DNA from: Bacilli bacterium
Lineage (GTDB): Bacteria > Bacillota > Bacilli > Tumebacillales > JAQBPP01
Assembly: GCA_028287455.1 (NCBI GenBank)
Contig: JAQBPP010000336.1
Coordinates: forward strand, 1-17,152
DNA length: 17,152 nucleotides
Direction of reading: 5' to 3'
Below, piece after piece: positions 7,670 to 15,025 of the stretch (the stretch's first letter is position 1; every line of letters begins with the position of its first letter). The notes beneath the pieces are model-generated. The model was not told the DNA's origin, searched no databases, and was given only the letters and a program-made list of their open reading frames with translations. Position numbers and translations under genes: made by a program.

Positions 7670-7804
7670 TTGAGACCTACTTTTAATCCGAATAATCGGA
7701 AACGTAAAAAAGTACATGGTTTTCGAAAGCGTATGAGCACGAAAAACGGTCGTAGGGTACTTGCCCGCCGCCGTTTGAAAGGACGTAAGATTCTGTCCGC
7801 ATAA
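7670..7804 (+). CDS. rpmH: 50S ribosomal protein L34
   Basis: A 44-residue basic protein with the typical L34 sequence: MRPTFNPNNRKRKKVHGFRKRM at the front and RRRLKGRKILSA at the end, the usual 44-residue length in Bacilli. It is a small structural protein of the large ribosomal subunit. The start is a TTG at 7670-7672 with AAGGAGG at 7654-7660, 9 nt upstream. It heads the rightward gene block behind a strong promoter and is followed directly by a terminator hairpin. The position beside dnaA and before rnpA is near universal in bacteria. Confidence 0.98.
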   Translation: MRPTFNPNNRKRKKVHGFRKRMSTKNGRRVLARRRLKGRKILSA

Positions 7805-7828
7805 GGCCACTTTGTGTGGCCTTTTTTT
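7803..7828 (+). terminator. Rho-independent terminator/attenuator after rpmH
   Basis: GGCCAC (7805-7810) and GTGGCC (7816-7821) form a stem around the 5-nt loop TTTGT, extended to 8 bp by AA/TT, and lead straight into seven T residues. It begins at the rpmH stop codon. Because rnpA and its neighbours have no evident strong promoter of their own, partial termination here could keep rnpA expression well below rpmH. Confidence 0.82.
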
Positions 7829-7838
7829 CTAAACTGAG

Positions 7839-7858
7839 AAGAAAGTTTATACTTTCTT
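7839..7858 (+). repeat. Short hairpin between rpmH and rnpA
   Basis: AAGAAAGT (7839-7846) and ACTTTCTT (7851-7858) form an 8-bp perfect stem with the loop TTAT. There is no T-run behind it, so it is not a simple terminator. It could be an RNA-processing or stability element; no function can be read from the sequence. Confidence 0.55.
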
Positions 7859-7874
7859 TACCTTCAGTACGCGG

Positions 7875-7941
7875 AAAAATATTCGTTCCTTTCGACGCGA
7901 CTTTTGCTTGCAACCGGAGCAAGAAAGGAACGAATATTTTT
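7875..7941 (+). repeat. 19-bp perfect inverted repeat upstream of rnpA
   Basis: The arm 7875-7893 is the exact reverse complement of 7923-7941, with 29 nt between. Inside the loop TTGCT (7904-7908) pairs with AGCAA (7918-7922), stacking directly on the outer stem on its 3' side and leaving a 10-nt bulge on the 5' side. The 3' arm ends in a run of T, so the transcript would form a long hairpin with a terminator-like tail about 25 nt before the rnpA ATG. It could be a second attenuator, an RNA-processing site, or the remnant of a small palindromic element. Confidence 0.75.
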
Positions 7942-7966
7942 TCTAAGTAAGGAAGTGGACGAGCAA

Positions 7967-8323
7967 ATGCTGAGCAGAGAACACCGACTGGCAGATTCTG
8001 CGGACTTTCAATTGGTATTCGGCCATGGGAAGTCATTTGCGAATCGGAATTTGGTGCTTTATCATAGGCGACGCAATGACGAAGGGCCTTTTCGTCTTGG
8101 GCTGTCCGTATCCAAGAAAATTGGCAATGCTGTCATGCGCAATCAGATCCGTCGGCTGCTCAGCGAGGCCTTCCGGACTGTTTTACTTGAAGCCTCACCA
8201 CAATTGGACGGAGTCGATCTCGTTATTATTGCCCGAATTCCTGCGGCGCAGTTGGAATACAGGGATTTTATACATAATGTGAAACATCTGCTGGAACGCA
8301 GCGGATATATTAAAAAACAATGA
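7967..8323 (+). CDS. rnpA: Ribonuclease P protein component
   Basis: Protein cofactor of RNase P, which with the catalytic RNA removes 5' leaders from pre-tRNAs. The product from the ATG at 7967 is 118 residues, the family's usual size, opening MLSREHRLADSADFQLVFGHG. The RNR signature region reads KKIGNAVMRNQIRRLLSEAFR (51-71); the third residue of the RNR triplet is Gln rather than Arg. The upstream AAGGA is rather far (13 nt), and an in-frame GTG at 7955 is an alternative start. Longer extensions run into the 19-bp hairpin and are unlikely. The stop overlaps the yidD start by 4 nt (ATGA). Confidence 0.95.
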   Translation: MLSREHRLADSADFQLVFGHGKSFANRNLVLYHRRRNDEGPFRLGLSVSKKIGNAVMRNQIRRLLSEAFRTVLLEASPQLDGVDLVIIARIPAAQLEYRDFIHNVKHLLERSGYIKKQ

Positions 8324-8577
8324 TCATGTCGAAACTTTTTATTTCTGTTATCAAATTTTACAGAACATTTGTATCACCATTGAAGCCGCCGACATGCAGG
8401 TTTTACCCCACTTGCTCCGAGTATGCTATTGAAGCGATCAGCGTGCACGGAGCATTGCATGGGAGCCTGCTTGCCATCAAAAGAATCGCCAAGTGCGGTC
8501 CGTGGCACCCTGGTGGGAGCGACCCAGTGCCTTGTAAACATTCGATGAACTCGCCGCATGAGGAGGATTCACCTTGA
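8320..8577 (+). CDS. yidD: Membrane protein insertion efficiency factor YidD
   Basis: A small protein of 85 residues with the YidD signature CRFYPTCSEYAIEAI (26-40), then a conserved KRIAKCGPWHPGG (54-66). YidD is thought to assist YidC-dependent insertion of membrane proteins and sits at the inner face of the membrane through an N-terminal amphipathic region (residues 3-20, SKLFISVIKFYRTFVSPL). The ATG at 8320 overlaps the rnpA stop; a second in-frame ATG at 8326 is possible. The C-terminal tail of about 17 residues beyond the core is unconserved. It ends overlapping the yidC TTG start by 4 nt. Confidence 0.95.
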   Translation: MIMSKLFISVIKFYRTFVSPLKPPTCRFYPTCSEYAIEAISVHGALHGSLLAIKRIAKCGPWHPGGSDPVPCKHSMNSPHEEDSP

Positions 8578-9317
8578 AAAATCGTAAATGGATTTTTATT
8601 CTAGTTGGCTTAGCTTCAATTGTCTTTTTGTCTGGATGCGGTACGAATGTAACTAATCCTGCTCCTTTAAACAGATCCACCATCTGGGGTGCTGCAATCG
8701 GTTTCGTTTCGGATTCTATCGATTTCTTTGCACGGCTGGTGCACGATTATGGGGTTGCCATTTTAATTGTAACTATCATAGTTCGCTTACTGACTGTTCC
8801 CCTGATGATAAGACAACTGCGCTATTCAAAAGTTATGCAGCAGCTGCAGCCGGAGATTGCAAAATTGAAGGAGAAACACAAAGGGGATCCGCAAAAGGTG
8901 AACCAGGAGACGATGAAGTTATTTCAACAATATGGCGCAAATCCTTTGGCCGGCTGTCTTCCAATGCTGATTCAGATGCCAATCTTGATTATCTTATACC
9001 AATCAATTGTACATAATCCGAATATTTATAACGCTAAATTTCTGGGGATTTTGCCGCTGGCTTCGCATGAGCATTATGTACTGCCCGTGTTAACCGGTTT
9101 ATCCACCTATTTGCAGCAGAAAATGATGATGGGCAATGTGCAAGATCCGAATCAGAAAATGATGCTGTATCTGATGCCGGCGATGATGTTTATTTTCAGC
9201 TTTAATTTTCCTGCAGCACTGTCGTTGTATATGATTTTTTCCGGTTTGTTTACGATGGCTCAAACTTATTTCACCAAGCCGCTTAGGGTGAATGCTGGAG
9301 GCGCCGAACGAAAATGA
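8574..9317 (+). CDS. yidC: Membrane protein insertase YidC/Oxa1/SpoIIIJ, lipoprotein form
   Basis: Insertase that places proteins in the cytoplasmic membrane, alone or with Sec. In B. subtilis the SpoIIIJ paralogue is also needed for forespore sigma-G activity. The 247-residue product begins with a lipoprotein signal, MKNRKWIFILVGLASIVFLSGC, with the lipobox Cys at 22. The conserved hydrophilic-groove Arg is at 71 in VTIIVRLLTVPL, followed by the charged cytoplasmic loop (about 80-118) and further membrane segments near 122-146, 169-181 and 196-230. The start is a TTG at 8574 with AGGAGG 7 nt upstream. It overlaps yidD and jag by 4 nt each, so production of the four proteins is likely coupled. 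Confidence 0.96.
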   Translation: MKNRKWIFILVGLASIVFLSGCGTNVTNPAPLNRSTIWGAAIGFVSDSIDFFARLVHDYGVAILIVTIIVRLLTVPLMIRQLRYSKVMQQLQPEIAKLKEKHKGDPQKVNQETMKLFQQYGANPLAGCLPMLIQMPILIILYQSIVHNPNIYNAKFLGILPLASHEHYVLPVLTGLSTYLQQKMMMGNVQDPNQKMMLYLMPAMMFIFSFNFPAALSLYMIFSGLFTMAQTYFTKPLRVNAGGAERK

Positions 9318-9943
9318 AAAAAGTCACCACTACTGGCAAAACAGTTGAGGATGCATTACTTCTTGCTCTACACAAGCTGCAAGTATCACGCGAGCAAGTC
9401 AAGTATGCGGTACTTAACGAGCCTAGCCGGGGATTTCTCGGCTTCTTTGGGGCGCGGGATGCAGAGGTAGAGGTAGAGGTGATCCAGAATCCGGTTCAAC
9501 TGACAGAGAATTTCATTCGTGATGTATTGAATGCCATGCAAATTTCGAATGTGCAAATTGATATGGACAGTGCGGATGATCATACGTACAAATTTTTGCT
9601 GCATGGGGATGAACTAGGCGTACTCATTGGGAAACGTGGGCATACTTTAGACTCACTGCAATATTTGGTGAATTTGGTGGCAAACAAACAAAGCGACAAG
9701 TTTATCCGGGTCACTTTGGATGCAGAAAATTATCGGGATCGCCGGAAAGAGAGTTTGGAGCGTCTTGCGTCCAGATTAGCGCAGCGTGCTGTTCAGACCC
9801 GCAAAGAAGTGGTTTTAGAACCGATGTCCTCTCAGGAACGGAAGATTATTCACAGTTTTTTGCAAACTCATCCGTTGGTTACCACCATTTCCATGGGAGA
9901 TGAACCCCAGCGCAAAGTAGTGATTCGGCCCCGGAAAAGATAG
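9314..9943 (+). CDS. jag: RNA-binding cell elongation regulator Jag/EloR (SpoIIIJ-associated)
   Basis: A 209-residue protein with the three-domain Jag layout: Jag-N (1-55, including PSRGFLGFFGARDAEVEV), a KH domain with GVLIGKRGHTLDSLQYL (102-118) and an R3H domain (about 145-206) with SSQERKIIHSFL. It binds RNA. In streptococci the orthologue EloR helps control cell elongation, and in B. subtilis it is the partner gene of spoIIIJ. The ATG at 9314 overlaps the yidC stop (ATGA), with GGAGG about 12 nt upstream. The gene ends 17 bp before mnmE. Confidence 0.96.
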   Translation: MKKVTTTGKTVEDALLLALHKLQVSREQVKYAVLNEPSRGFLGFFGARDAEVEVEVIQNPVQLTENFIRDVLNAMQISNVQIDMDSADDHTYKFLLHGDELGVLIGKRGHTLDSLQYLVNLVANKQSDKFIRVTLDAENYRDRRKESLERLASRLAQRAVQTRKEVVLEPMSSQERKIIHSFLQTHPLVTTISMGDEPQRKVVIRPRKR

Positions 9944-9960
9944 ACTTAGAAGGTGAGCAA

Positions 9961-11337
9961 ATGGAATTTGATACGATCGCTGCCATCTCTACTGCACTTG
10001 GTGAAGGCAGTGTAGCTATGATTCGTGTGAGTGGAGAACAAGCTATTGCGTGTGTGGATCTGATTTGGCGGGGTTCCATTCCAATTGCGGAAATGGGAAC
10101 GCATACTTTGCAGGTGGGCAAGATTTATGAGCGTGAAACAGGTGAGATCCTGGATGAAGTGGTGCTGCTGCTGATGAAGGGCCCGAGGTCTTATACGCGA
10201 GAAGATGTGGTGGAGATTCATTGCCATGGGGGAGTAGTTGCTGTCAATCGTGTATTGGCAGCTTTATTGCGCTCTGGAGTTCGTTTAGCTGACCCGGGCG
10301 AATTTACGAAAAGGGCGTTTTTAAATGGCCGCATCGATTTGGCTCAAGCGGAGGGCATTATCGATGTCATCCGCGCCAAAACGGATCAGGCGCAGCGCAT
10401 GGCGATGGGACAAGTTTCAGGTCAGGTTTCCAAACTGATTCGCAGTTTGCGGCATAAATTGATTGAACTTCTTGCACATATTGAAGTGACAATAGATTAT
10501 CCTGAACATGATGTCGAAGATGTAACGGTGCGACTTTTGGTTACTGAAGGCAGTCAAGTTGTGAAGGACATGCAGAAGATTATCGAACGCTCGAAACAGG
10601 GACGGGTGATTCGAGAGGGACTTCGAACGGCAATTGTTGGCAGGCCGAATGTGGGAAAATCGTCTCTGCTCAATGCGCTTTCTCAATCGAATCGTGCGAT
10701 TGTAACCGATATTCCTGGTACAACCCGGGATATTGTAGAGGAATTGATATCGATCCGCGGTATTCCACTAGTGATTTTAGATACGGCGGGTATTCGCGAA
10801 ACAGAGGATGTTGTCGAAAAAATTGGCGTTCATCGCAGCCGGGAAGCGCTGAGTGAAGCGGACCTGGTGTTAGTAGTCCTCGATGCCACCGTAGAGTTGA
10901 CCGATACTGACCGAGTCGTGATTGAAGAATCCAGTCATCGACCGCGCATCGTCGTGCTTAACAAAGTGGATCTTCCGGCAAAACTAAATAGAGTCGATGT
11001 GGCGGAACTTGTGTCACCTAGCCCAGTCGTTTCTTTGTCCGCCAGGGAAGAAACTGGACTTGAAGAATTGGAACAAACTGTCTACGATTTGTTTATTGGT
11101 GGTAAACTAGAGGATAAAGATGCTTCCTATGTATCGAATGTTCGCCATATTCATTTGCTTGAACAAGCACTTGCTTCAGTCACAGAAGGCATTCAGTCTG
11201 CATCAGAAGGTGTTACTCTGGATTTAGTCAGTGTGGATTTTCGTAATGCATGGGAGTTATTGGGCGAAATTATCGGCGAAACGATGGGGGAAGATTTGTT
11301 GGACCAAATTTTTTCCCAGTTTTGTTTGGGCAAATAG
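9961..11337 (+). CDS. mnmE: tRNA uridine-5-carboxymethylaminomethyl(34) synthesis GTPase MnmE
   Basis: GTPase that, with MnmG, modifies U34 in the wobble position of certain tRNAs. The 458-residue product has the folate-binding N-terminal domain (1-120), a helical domain, and an inserted G domain: G1 GRPNVGKS (227-234), G2 GTTRD (253-257), G3 DTAG (274-277), G4 NKVD (334-337) and a G5 SAR near 360. The C-terminus is FSQFCLGK, keeping the essential Cys of the CxGK end motif. The ATG at 9961 is preceded by AAGGTGAG at close spacing. The mnmG start follows within 12 nt, so the two partners are translated from one message. Confidence 0.98.
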   Translation: MEFDTIAAISTALGEGSVAMIRVSGEQAIACVDLIWRGSIPIAEMGTHTLQVGKIYERETGEILDEVVLLLMKGPRSYTREDVVEIHCHGGVVAVNRVLAALLRSGVRLADPGEFTKRAFLNGRIDLAQAEGIIDVIRAKTDQAQRMAMGQVSGQVSKLIRSLRHKLIELLAHIEVTIDYPEHDVEDVTVRLLVTEGSQVVKDMQKIIERSKQGRVIREGLRTAIVGRPNVGKSSLLNALSQSNRAIVTDIPGTTRDIVEELISIRGIPLVILDTAGIRETEDVVEKIGVHRSREALSEADLVLVVLDATVELTDTDRVVIEESSHRPRIVVLNKVDLPAKLNRVDVAELVSPSPVVSLSAREETGLEELEQTVYDLFIGGKLEDKDASYVSNVRHIHLLEQALASVTEGIQSASEGVTLDLVSVDFRNAWELLGEIIGETMGEDLLDQIFSQFCLGK

Positions 11338-11348
11338 GAGGAATGGTT

Positions 11349-13247
11349 GTGCGCTATGCAGCTGGAGAATATCAGGTGATTGTGATTGGCGCAGGTCATG
11401 CAGGATGTGAAGCAGCGCTTGCTGCGGCACGCATGGGATGCAAAACACTTTTACTTACGATTAACCTTGATACGATTGCTTACATGCCTTGTAATCCGGC
11501 CATCGGTGGACCTGCCAAAGGGAATGTAGTCAGAGAGATTGATGCGCTCGGCGGCGAAATGGCGGAGAACATTGATAAAACTTATATTCAGATTCGATTG
11601 TTAAATACTGGCAAAGGTCCTGCTGTGCATGCATTGCGGGCTCAAGCGGATAAGGCGCAGTATGGTCTCGAAATGAAGTACACGATTGAGAATACACCAA
11701 ACTTGACTTTGAGACAGGCAATGGTGGATGAGTTATTAACCGAGAATGGGCGCATTACCGGGGTGTTAACGAAAACAGGCGCTGAGTACTATGCTGCGGC
11801 CGTGGTATTAACTACAGGCACTTATTTAAGAGGCCGCATTATCATTGGAGATGTTTCCTATCAAAGTGGACCCAATGGTCAAATGCCTTCATTGAAATTA
11901 ACCGATTCCTTAGTTGATTTAGGTTTTGAGCTGGCTCGTTTTAAAACTGGCACACCTCCACGTGTAAATCGGCACACGATTCGTTTTGATGATTTGGCGA
12001 TTCAACCTGGCGACGATCAACTACTGCACTTTTCACATACTGATGAAGTGGCTCACCGCGAGCAGGTTCCTTGTTGGCTCACTTATACGACAGAAGCAAC
12101 ACATTCCTTGATCCAGGAAAATTTGCATCGTTCCCCCATGTTCTCAGGTGAGATTAAAGGTACTGGCCCGCGTTATTGTCCGTCAATCGAGGACAAAGTA
12201 GTTCGTTTCGCAGATCGTCCTTCTCACCAGATTTTCTTGGAGCCCGAAGGCAGAAGAACTGCAGAGTGGTACGTGCAGGGTCTAAGCACTTCTTTGCCAG
12301 AAGAAGTTCAGCTGCAAATTCTTAAAACGATTCCTGGTCTGGAAAAAGCGGAAATGCTTCGGCCAGGGTATGCGATTGAATACGATGCGATTCTGCCAAC
12401 GCAGCTGCAGTTAACGCTGGAAACCAAAACGGTTAAAGGGTTGTTCACTGCAGGTCAGATTAATGGGACAAGTGGGTATGAAGAAGCAGCTGGTCAAGGG
12501 ATTATGGCTGGGATCAACGCCGCGTTGTCTGTTCTTGATCGTGAACCGTTAGTGCTTGATCGTTCGGATGCCTATATTGCGGTTATGATCGATGATCTTG
12601 TGACTAAAGGGACTAGAGAACCTTATCGACTGTTAACTTCGCGCGCTGAATATCGGTTGATTTTGCGCAACGACAATGCAGATTTAAGGTTAATGGAGAT
12701 TGGGCATCGGATTGGACTGCTGTCTGAACAAAAGTACTCCCGCTATTTGAAAAAGAGGGAGGGGCTGTCGCATGAATTGGCAAGATTGCGCGCAACTCGT
12801 GTTAAGTCGGAAGAAGTCAATCCAGCTTTGGAACAAATTGGAGCGCGTCCAGTAGACAAAGATGTTGCCCCGACGCTTGAGCAGCTCTTAAAACGTCCTG
12901 AAATTACTTATCAGTTCGTTTCACAACTTTCTCCAGCGCCAGCATCAGTTCATCCTGAAGTGGAAGAACAGGTGGAAGTGTCCATTAAGTATGCTGGGTA
13001 CATTGAAAAACAGAATCAACAAATCGAGCGCCAGAAAAAGTTGGAGCAAAAATTGCTTCCTGATCAGATTGATTATATGAAAATTACTGGGTTGGCGATG
13101 GAAGCGCGTGAAAAATTAACAAAAATCCGTCCGCGTTCAATTGGTCAAGCCTCCAGAATTTCCGGGGTTACTCCTGCGGATATTTCAATTTTAATCATTT
13201 ATTTGGAGTCGCTTGCTCGCAGGACCCGAAATGTCAGTAATGAATAG
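11349..13247 (+). CDS. mnmG: tRNA uridine-5-carboxymethylaminomethyl(34) synthesis enzyme MnmG
   Basis: FAD-dependent partner of MnmE. The 632-residue product shows the FAD-binding GAGHAGCEAA (14-23), the family signature PCNPAIGGPAKG (47-58), GTYLRGRIIIGD, GTPPRV, YCPSIEDKVVRF with the conserved Cys, and GQINGTSGYEEAAGQG. I chose the GTG at 11349 because AGGAGG (11336-11341) lies 7 nt upstream of it. The ATG at 11343, two codons earlier, is only 1 nt from that sequence and cannot use it well. The ribosome binding site overlaps the mnmE stop codon. The 3' end overlaps rsmG by 17 nt. Confidence 0.97.
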   Translation: MRYAAGEYQVIVIGAGHAGCEAALAAARMGCKTLLLTINLDTIAYMPCNPAIGGPAKGNVVREIDALGGEMAENIDKTYIQIRLLNTGKGPAVHALRAQADKAQYGLEMKYTIENTPNLTLRQAMVDELLTENGRITGVLTKTGAEYYAAAVVLTTGTYLRGRIIIGDVSYQSGPNGQMPSLKLTDSLVDLGFELARFKTGTPPRVNRHTIRFDDLAIQPGDDQLLHFSHTDEVAHREQVPCWLTYTTEATHSLIQENLHRSPMFSGEIKGTGPRYCPSIEDKVVRFADRPSHQIFLEPEGRRTAEWYVQGLSTSLPEEVQLQILKTIPGLEKAEMLRPGYAIEYDAILPTQLQLTLETKTVKGLFTAGQINGTSGYEEAAGQGIMAGINAALSVLDREPLVLDRSDAYIAVMIDDLVTKGTREPYRLLTSRAEYRLILRNDNADLRLMEIGHRIGLLSEQKYSRYLKKREGLSHELARLRATRVKSEEVNPALEQIGARPVDKDVAPTLEQLLKRPEITYQFVSQLSPAPASVHPEVEEQVEVSIKYAGYIEKQNQQIERQKKLEQKLLPDQIDYMKITGLAMEAREKLTKIRPRSIGQASRISGVTPADISILIIYLESLARRTRNVSNE

Positions 13248-13962
13248 TGAGATTGAACAATTTTTAGAGGACGCCAGTTCTTTTGGAATTCAACTGACTA
13301 TCTCTCAATTAGAGTTTTATGAGGCTTATTATCAACTGTTAATCGATTGGAATAACAGAATGAACTTAACAGCTATTACAGATGCGCCTTCGGTGTTCAC
13401 CAAGCACTTTTTAGATTCTCTGTTGCTCGATCGGGTTGAACAATTTAATCCTGCAGTACGATTGCTCGATGTGGGTGCAGGTGCGGGGTTTCCAAGTGTT
13501 CCTGTGAAAATTTTACACTCGTCTTTATCAATAACCATTCTTGATTCTTTACAAAAGCGTATCGTGTTTTTGGAAGAATTGTTTCGTCTGCTTAAGTTTG
13601 CAGATTGCGATGCGATGCATGGACGTGCAGAAGATTACGGACAAAATCTGGACTATCGTGAAAAGTTTCATCAGGTAACTGCTCGAGCGGTGGCCAAGTT
13701 GTCAGTGCTAGCTGAGTTCTGTTTGCCTTTCGTTAAAAACGGAGGTTTTTTCTTTGCATTAAAAGGAATTGATGTCGGGGAAGAAGTTAAAGATGCTTCG
13801 GCTGCTGTTCAAAAGCTTGGCGGTTCTATTGAGGACGTTCTCTCTTTTCAGCTGCCTCGTGGTGCAGGCGAACGTTCGATTATCGTCGTCAGGAAGATTG
13901 GAAATACTCCCTGGATGTATCCACGTAAAGCGGGTCTTCCAGCAAAGTCTCCCTTATCGTGA
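13231..13962 (+). CDS. rsmG: 16S rRNA (guanine(527)-N7)-methyltransferase RsmG
   Basis: S-adenosylmethionine-dependent enzyme that methylates G527 of 16S rRNA; loss gives low-level streptomycin resistance in several bacteria. From the ATG at 13231 the product is 243 residues, near the B. subtilis size. The SAM-binding loop LLDVGAGAGFPSVPVKI is at about 78-94, followed by the motif RIVFLEEL, HGRAEDYG and TARAVAKLSVLAEFCLPF. The end YPRKAGLPAKSPL is typical. AGGA lies 6 nt before the ATG at 13231; a second ATG at 13240 is also possible. The start lies within the last codons of mnmG. Confidence 0.96.
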   Translation: MSVMNSEIEQFLEDASSFGIQLTISQLEFYEAYYQLLIDWNNRMNLTAITDAPSVFTKHFLDSLLLDRVEQFNPAVRLLDVGAGAGFPSVPVKILHSSLSITILDSLQKRIVFLEELFRLLKFADCDAMHGRAEDYGQNLDYREKFHQVTARAVAKLSVLAEFCLPFVKNGGFFFALKGIDVGEEVKDASAAVQKLGGSIEDVLSFQLPRGAGERSIIVVRKIGNTPWMYPRKAGLPAKSPLS

Positions 13963-14047
13963 TTTTCTCGCAGGAGAATTGACTGATGAAGTCGAATAAA
14001 GTATTCAAACATAGATAATTGTCAGTTGAGTAGGTGGGGGAATCGGG

Positions 14048-14881
14048 ATGAGAGATCAATTGTCTCGGATGTTTGGAATGGGTGAGCGCGATTCGGGGAA
14101 CGAGGAAGTGCGTCAATTACCTACAGGATCGATTACCTCTAGTCCTTACCAGCCGCGAAGTCAGTTTGATGATGAACGTATCGAAGAACTTAGTCAGACT
14201 ATTCGAACGCATGGTATCATACAACCGATTGTGGTTAGACGAGCCGGGCAGGGATATGAATTAATCGCTGGCGAAAGACGATTACGAGCCGCGATTAAAA
14301 TTGGGCTGTCTACAGTTCCAGCGATTGTACGTGATTTAACAGATGCTCAAGCTGCCTCGGTCGCGTTGATCGAAAACTTACAAAGAGAAGGTTTAACTCC
14401 CGTTGAAGAGGCAATCGCCTATAATCAATTATTGACTTTGCATGGTTTGACTCAAGAGAGTTTGGCTCAGCGTCTTGGCAAAGGCCAGTCAACCATTGCA
14501 AATAAATTACGGTTGCTTCATTTGCCGGGACAAGTTCAGGATATGCTTTTAACACGTTCAATTTCTGAAAGACATGCACGAGCGTTACTCGTGCTGCCAT
14601 CTGTGGATTTACAACTTAAAATTGCAAGTGAGATTGTTGCACGCGATCTTAACGTGAAGCAAACTGAAGATCGTGTCAAACTTCTCTTGGTCGATACAGA
14701 GCCGAAATCAAATCCTGCTGTGAAAGCGAAGAGAATCTCGTTGTCTCGTGATGTTCGACTTGCAGTAAATACGATTCGGCAATCTTTGGAAATGATTCAT
14801 AAAACGGGCCTGGCTGTGAAAACTGAGGAGCAGGATACAGAGGATTATTACGAATTCGTGATCCGTGTTCCAAAATCCTAG
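14048..14881 (+). CDS. noc: Nucleoid occlusion protein Noc (ParB family)
   Basis: ParB-like CTPase that binds Noc-binding sites and the membrane to keep FtsZ from dividing over the nucleoid. The 277-residue product opens with a short amphipathic stretch MRDQLSRMFGMG, like the membrane-targeting helix of B. subtilis Noc. The CTP-binding core has GERRLRA (75-81) and ENLQRE (109-114), and the helix-turn-helix is LTQESLAQRLGKGQSTIANK (134-153). The Gln, Lys and Arg in GQSTIAN, ANKLRLL and SERHARA are the Noc-type choices at positions that separate Noc from ParB DNA specificity; the fourth has His. The ATG has a purine-rich AGGTGGGGGA 7-8 nt upstream. The gap from rsmG is 85 bp. Confidence 0.93.
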   Translation: MRDQLSRMFGMGERDSGNEEVRQLPTGSITSSPYQPRSQFDDERIEELSQTIRTHGIIQPIVVRRAGQGYELIAGERRLRAAIKIGLSTVPAIVRDLTDAQAASVALIENLQREGLTPVEEAIAYNQLLTLHGLTQESLAQRLGKGQSTIANKLRLLHLPGQVQDMLLTRSISERHARALLVLPSVDLQLKIASEIVARDLNVKQTEDRVKLLLVDTEPKSNPAVKAKRISLSRDVRLAVNTIRQSLEMIHKTGLAVKTEEQDTEDYYEFVIRVPKS

Positions 14882-14913
14882 ACAAGTAGATGTTGATAAA
14901 AGGGGCTAGTATT

Positions 14914-14935
14914 AAGATAGTTTGCAACCTATCTT
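14914..14935 (+). terminator. Possible weak terminator after noc
   Basis: AAGATAG (14914-14920) and CTATCTT (14929-14935) form a 7-bp stem with an 8-nt loop, followed by TT and, after a short gap, a run of eight T at 14944-14951. The stem is AT-rich and the long T-run is displaced, so termination would be partial at best. The rest of the 144-bp noc-parA gap is AT-rich and may hold a parA promoter, but I cannot name a convincing one. Confidence 0.4.
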
Positions 14936-15025
14936 TTACTACCTTTTTTTTGATTTATTTAGTAGAATAATAATTACGTATTGTTAATGTTTATGGCTCT
15001 TTACATACAGAAATGGGGCGATCGA

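Noticed and set aside
7904..7966. Upstream extension of rnpA
   Set aside because: It would be translated through the 19-bp hairpin arm and does not resemble RnpA N-termini.
9464..9482. Short GAGGTA-type direct repeat in jag
   Set aside because: It simply encodes the alternating Glu-Val strand EVEVEV at the end of the Jag-N domain.
11250..11348. Upstream extension of mnmG
   Set aside because: It would overlap the C-terminus of mnmE by about 88 bp, while a GTG with well-spaced AGGAGG exists at 11349.
13964..13979. Hairpin TTCTC/GAGAA after rsmG as a terminator
   Set aside because: Only about five base pairs with no T-run, so rsmG and noc may be read together.
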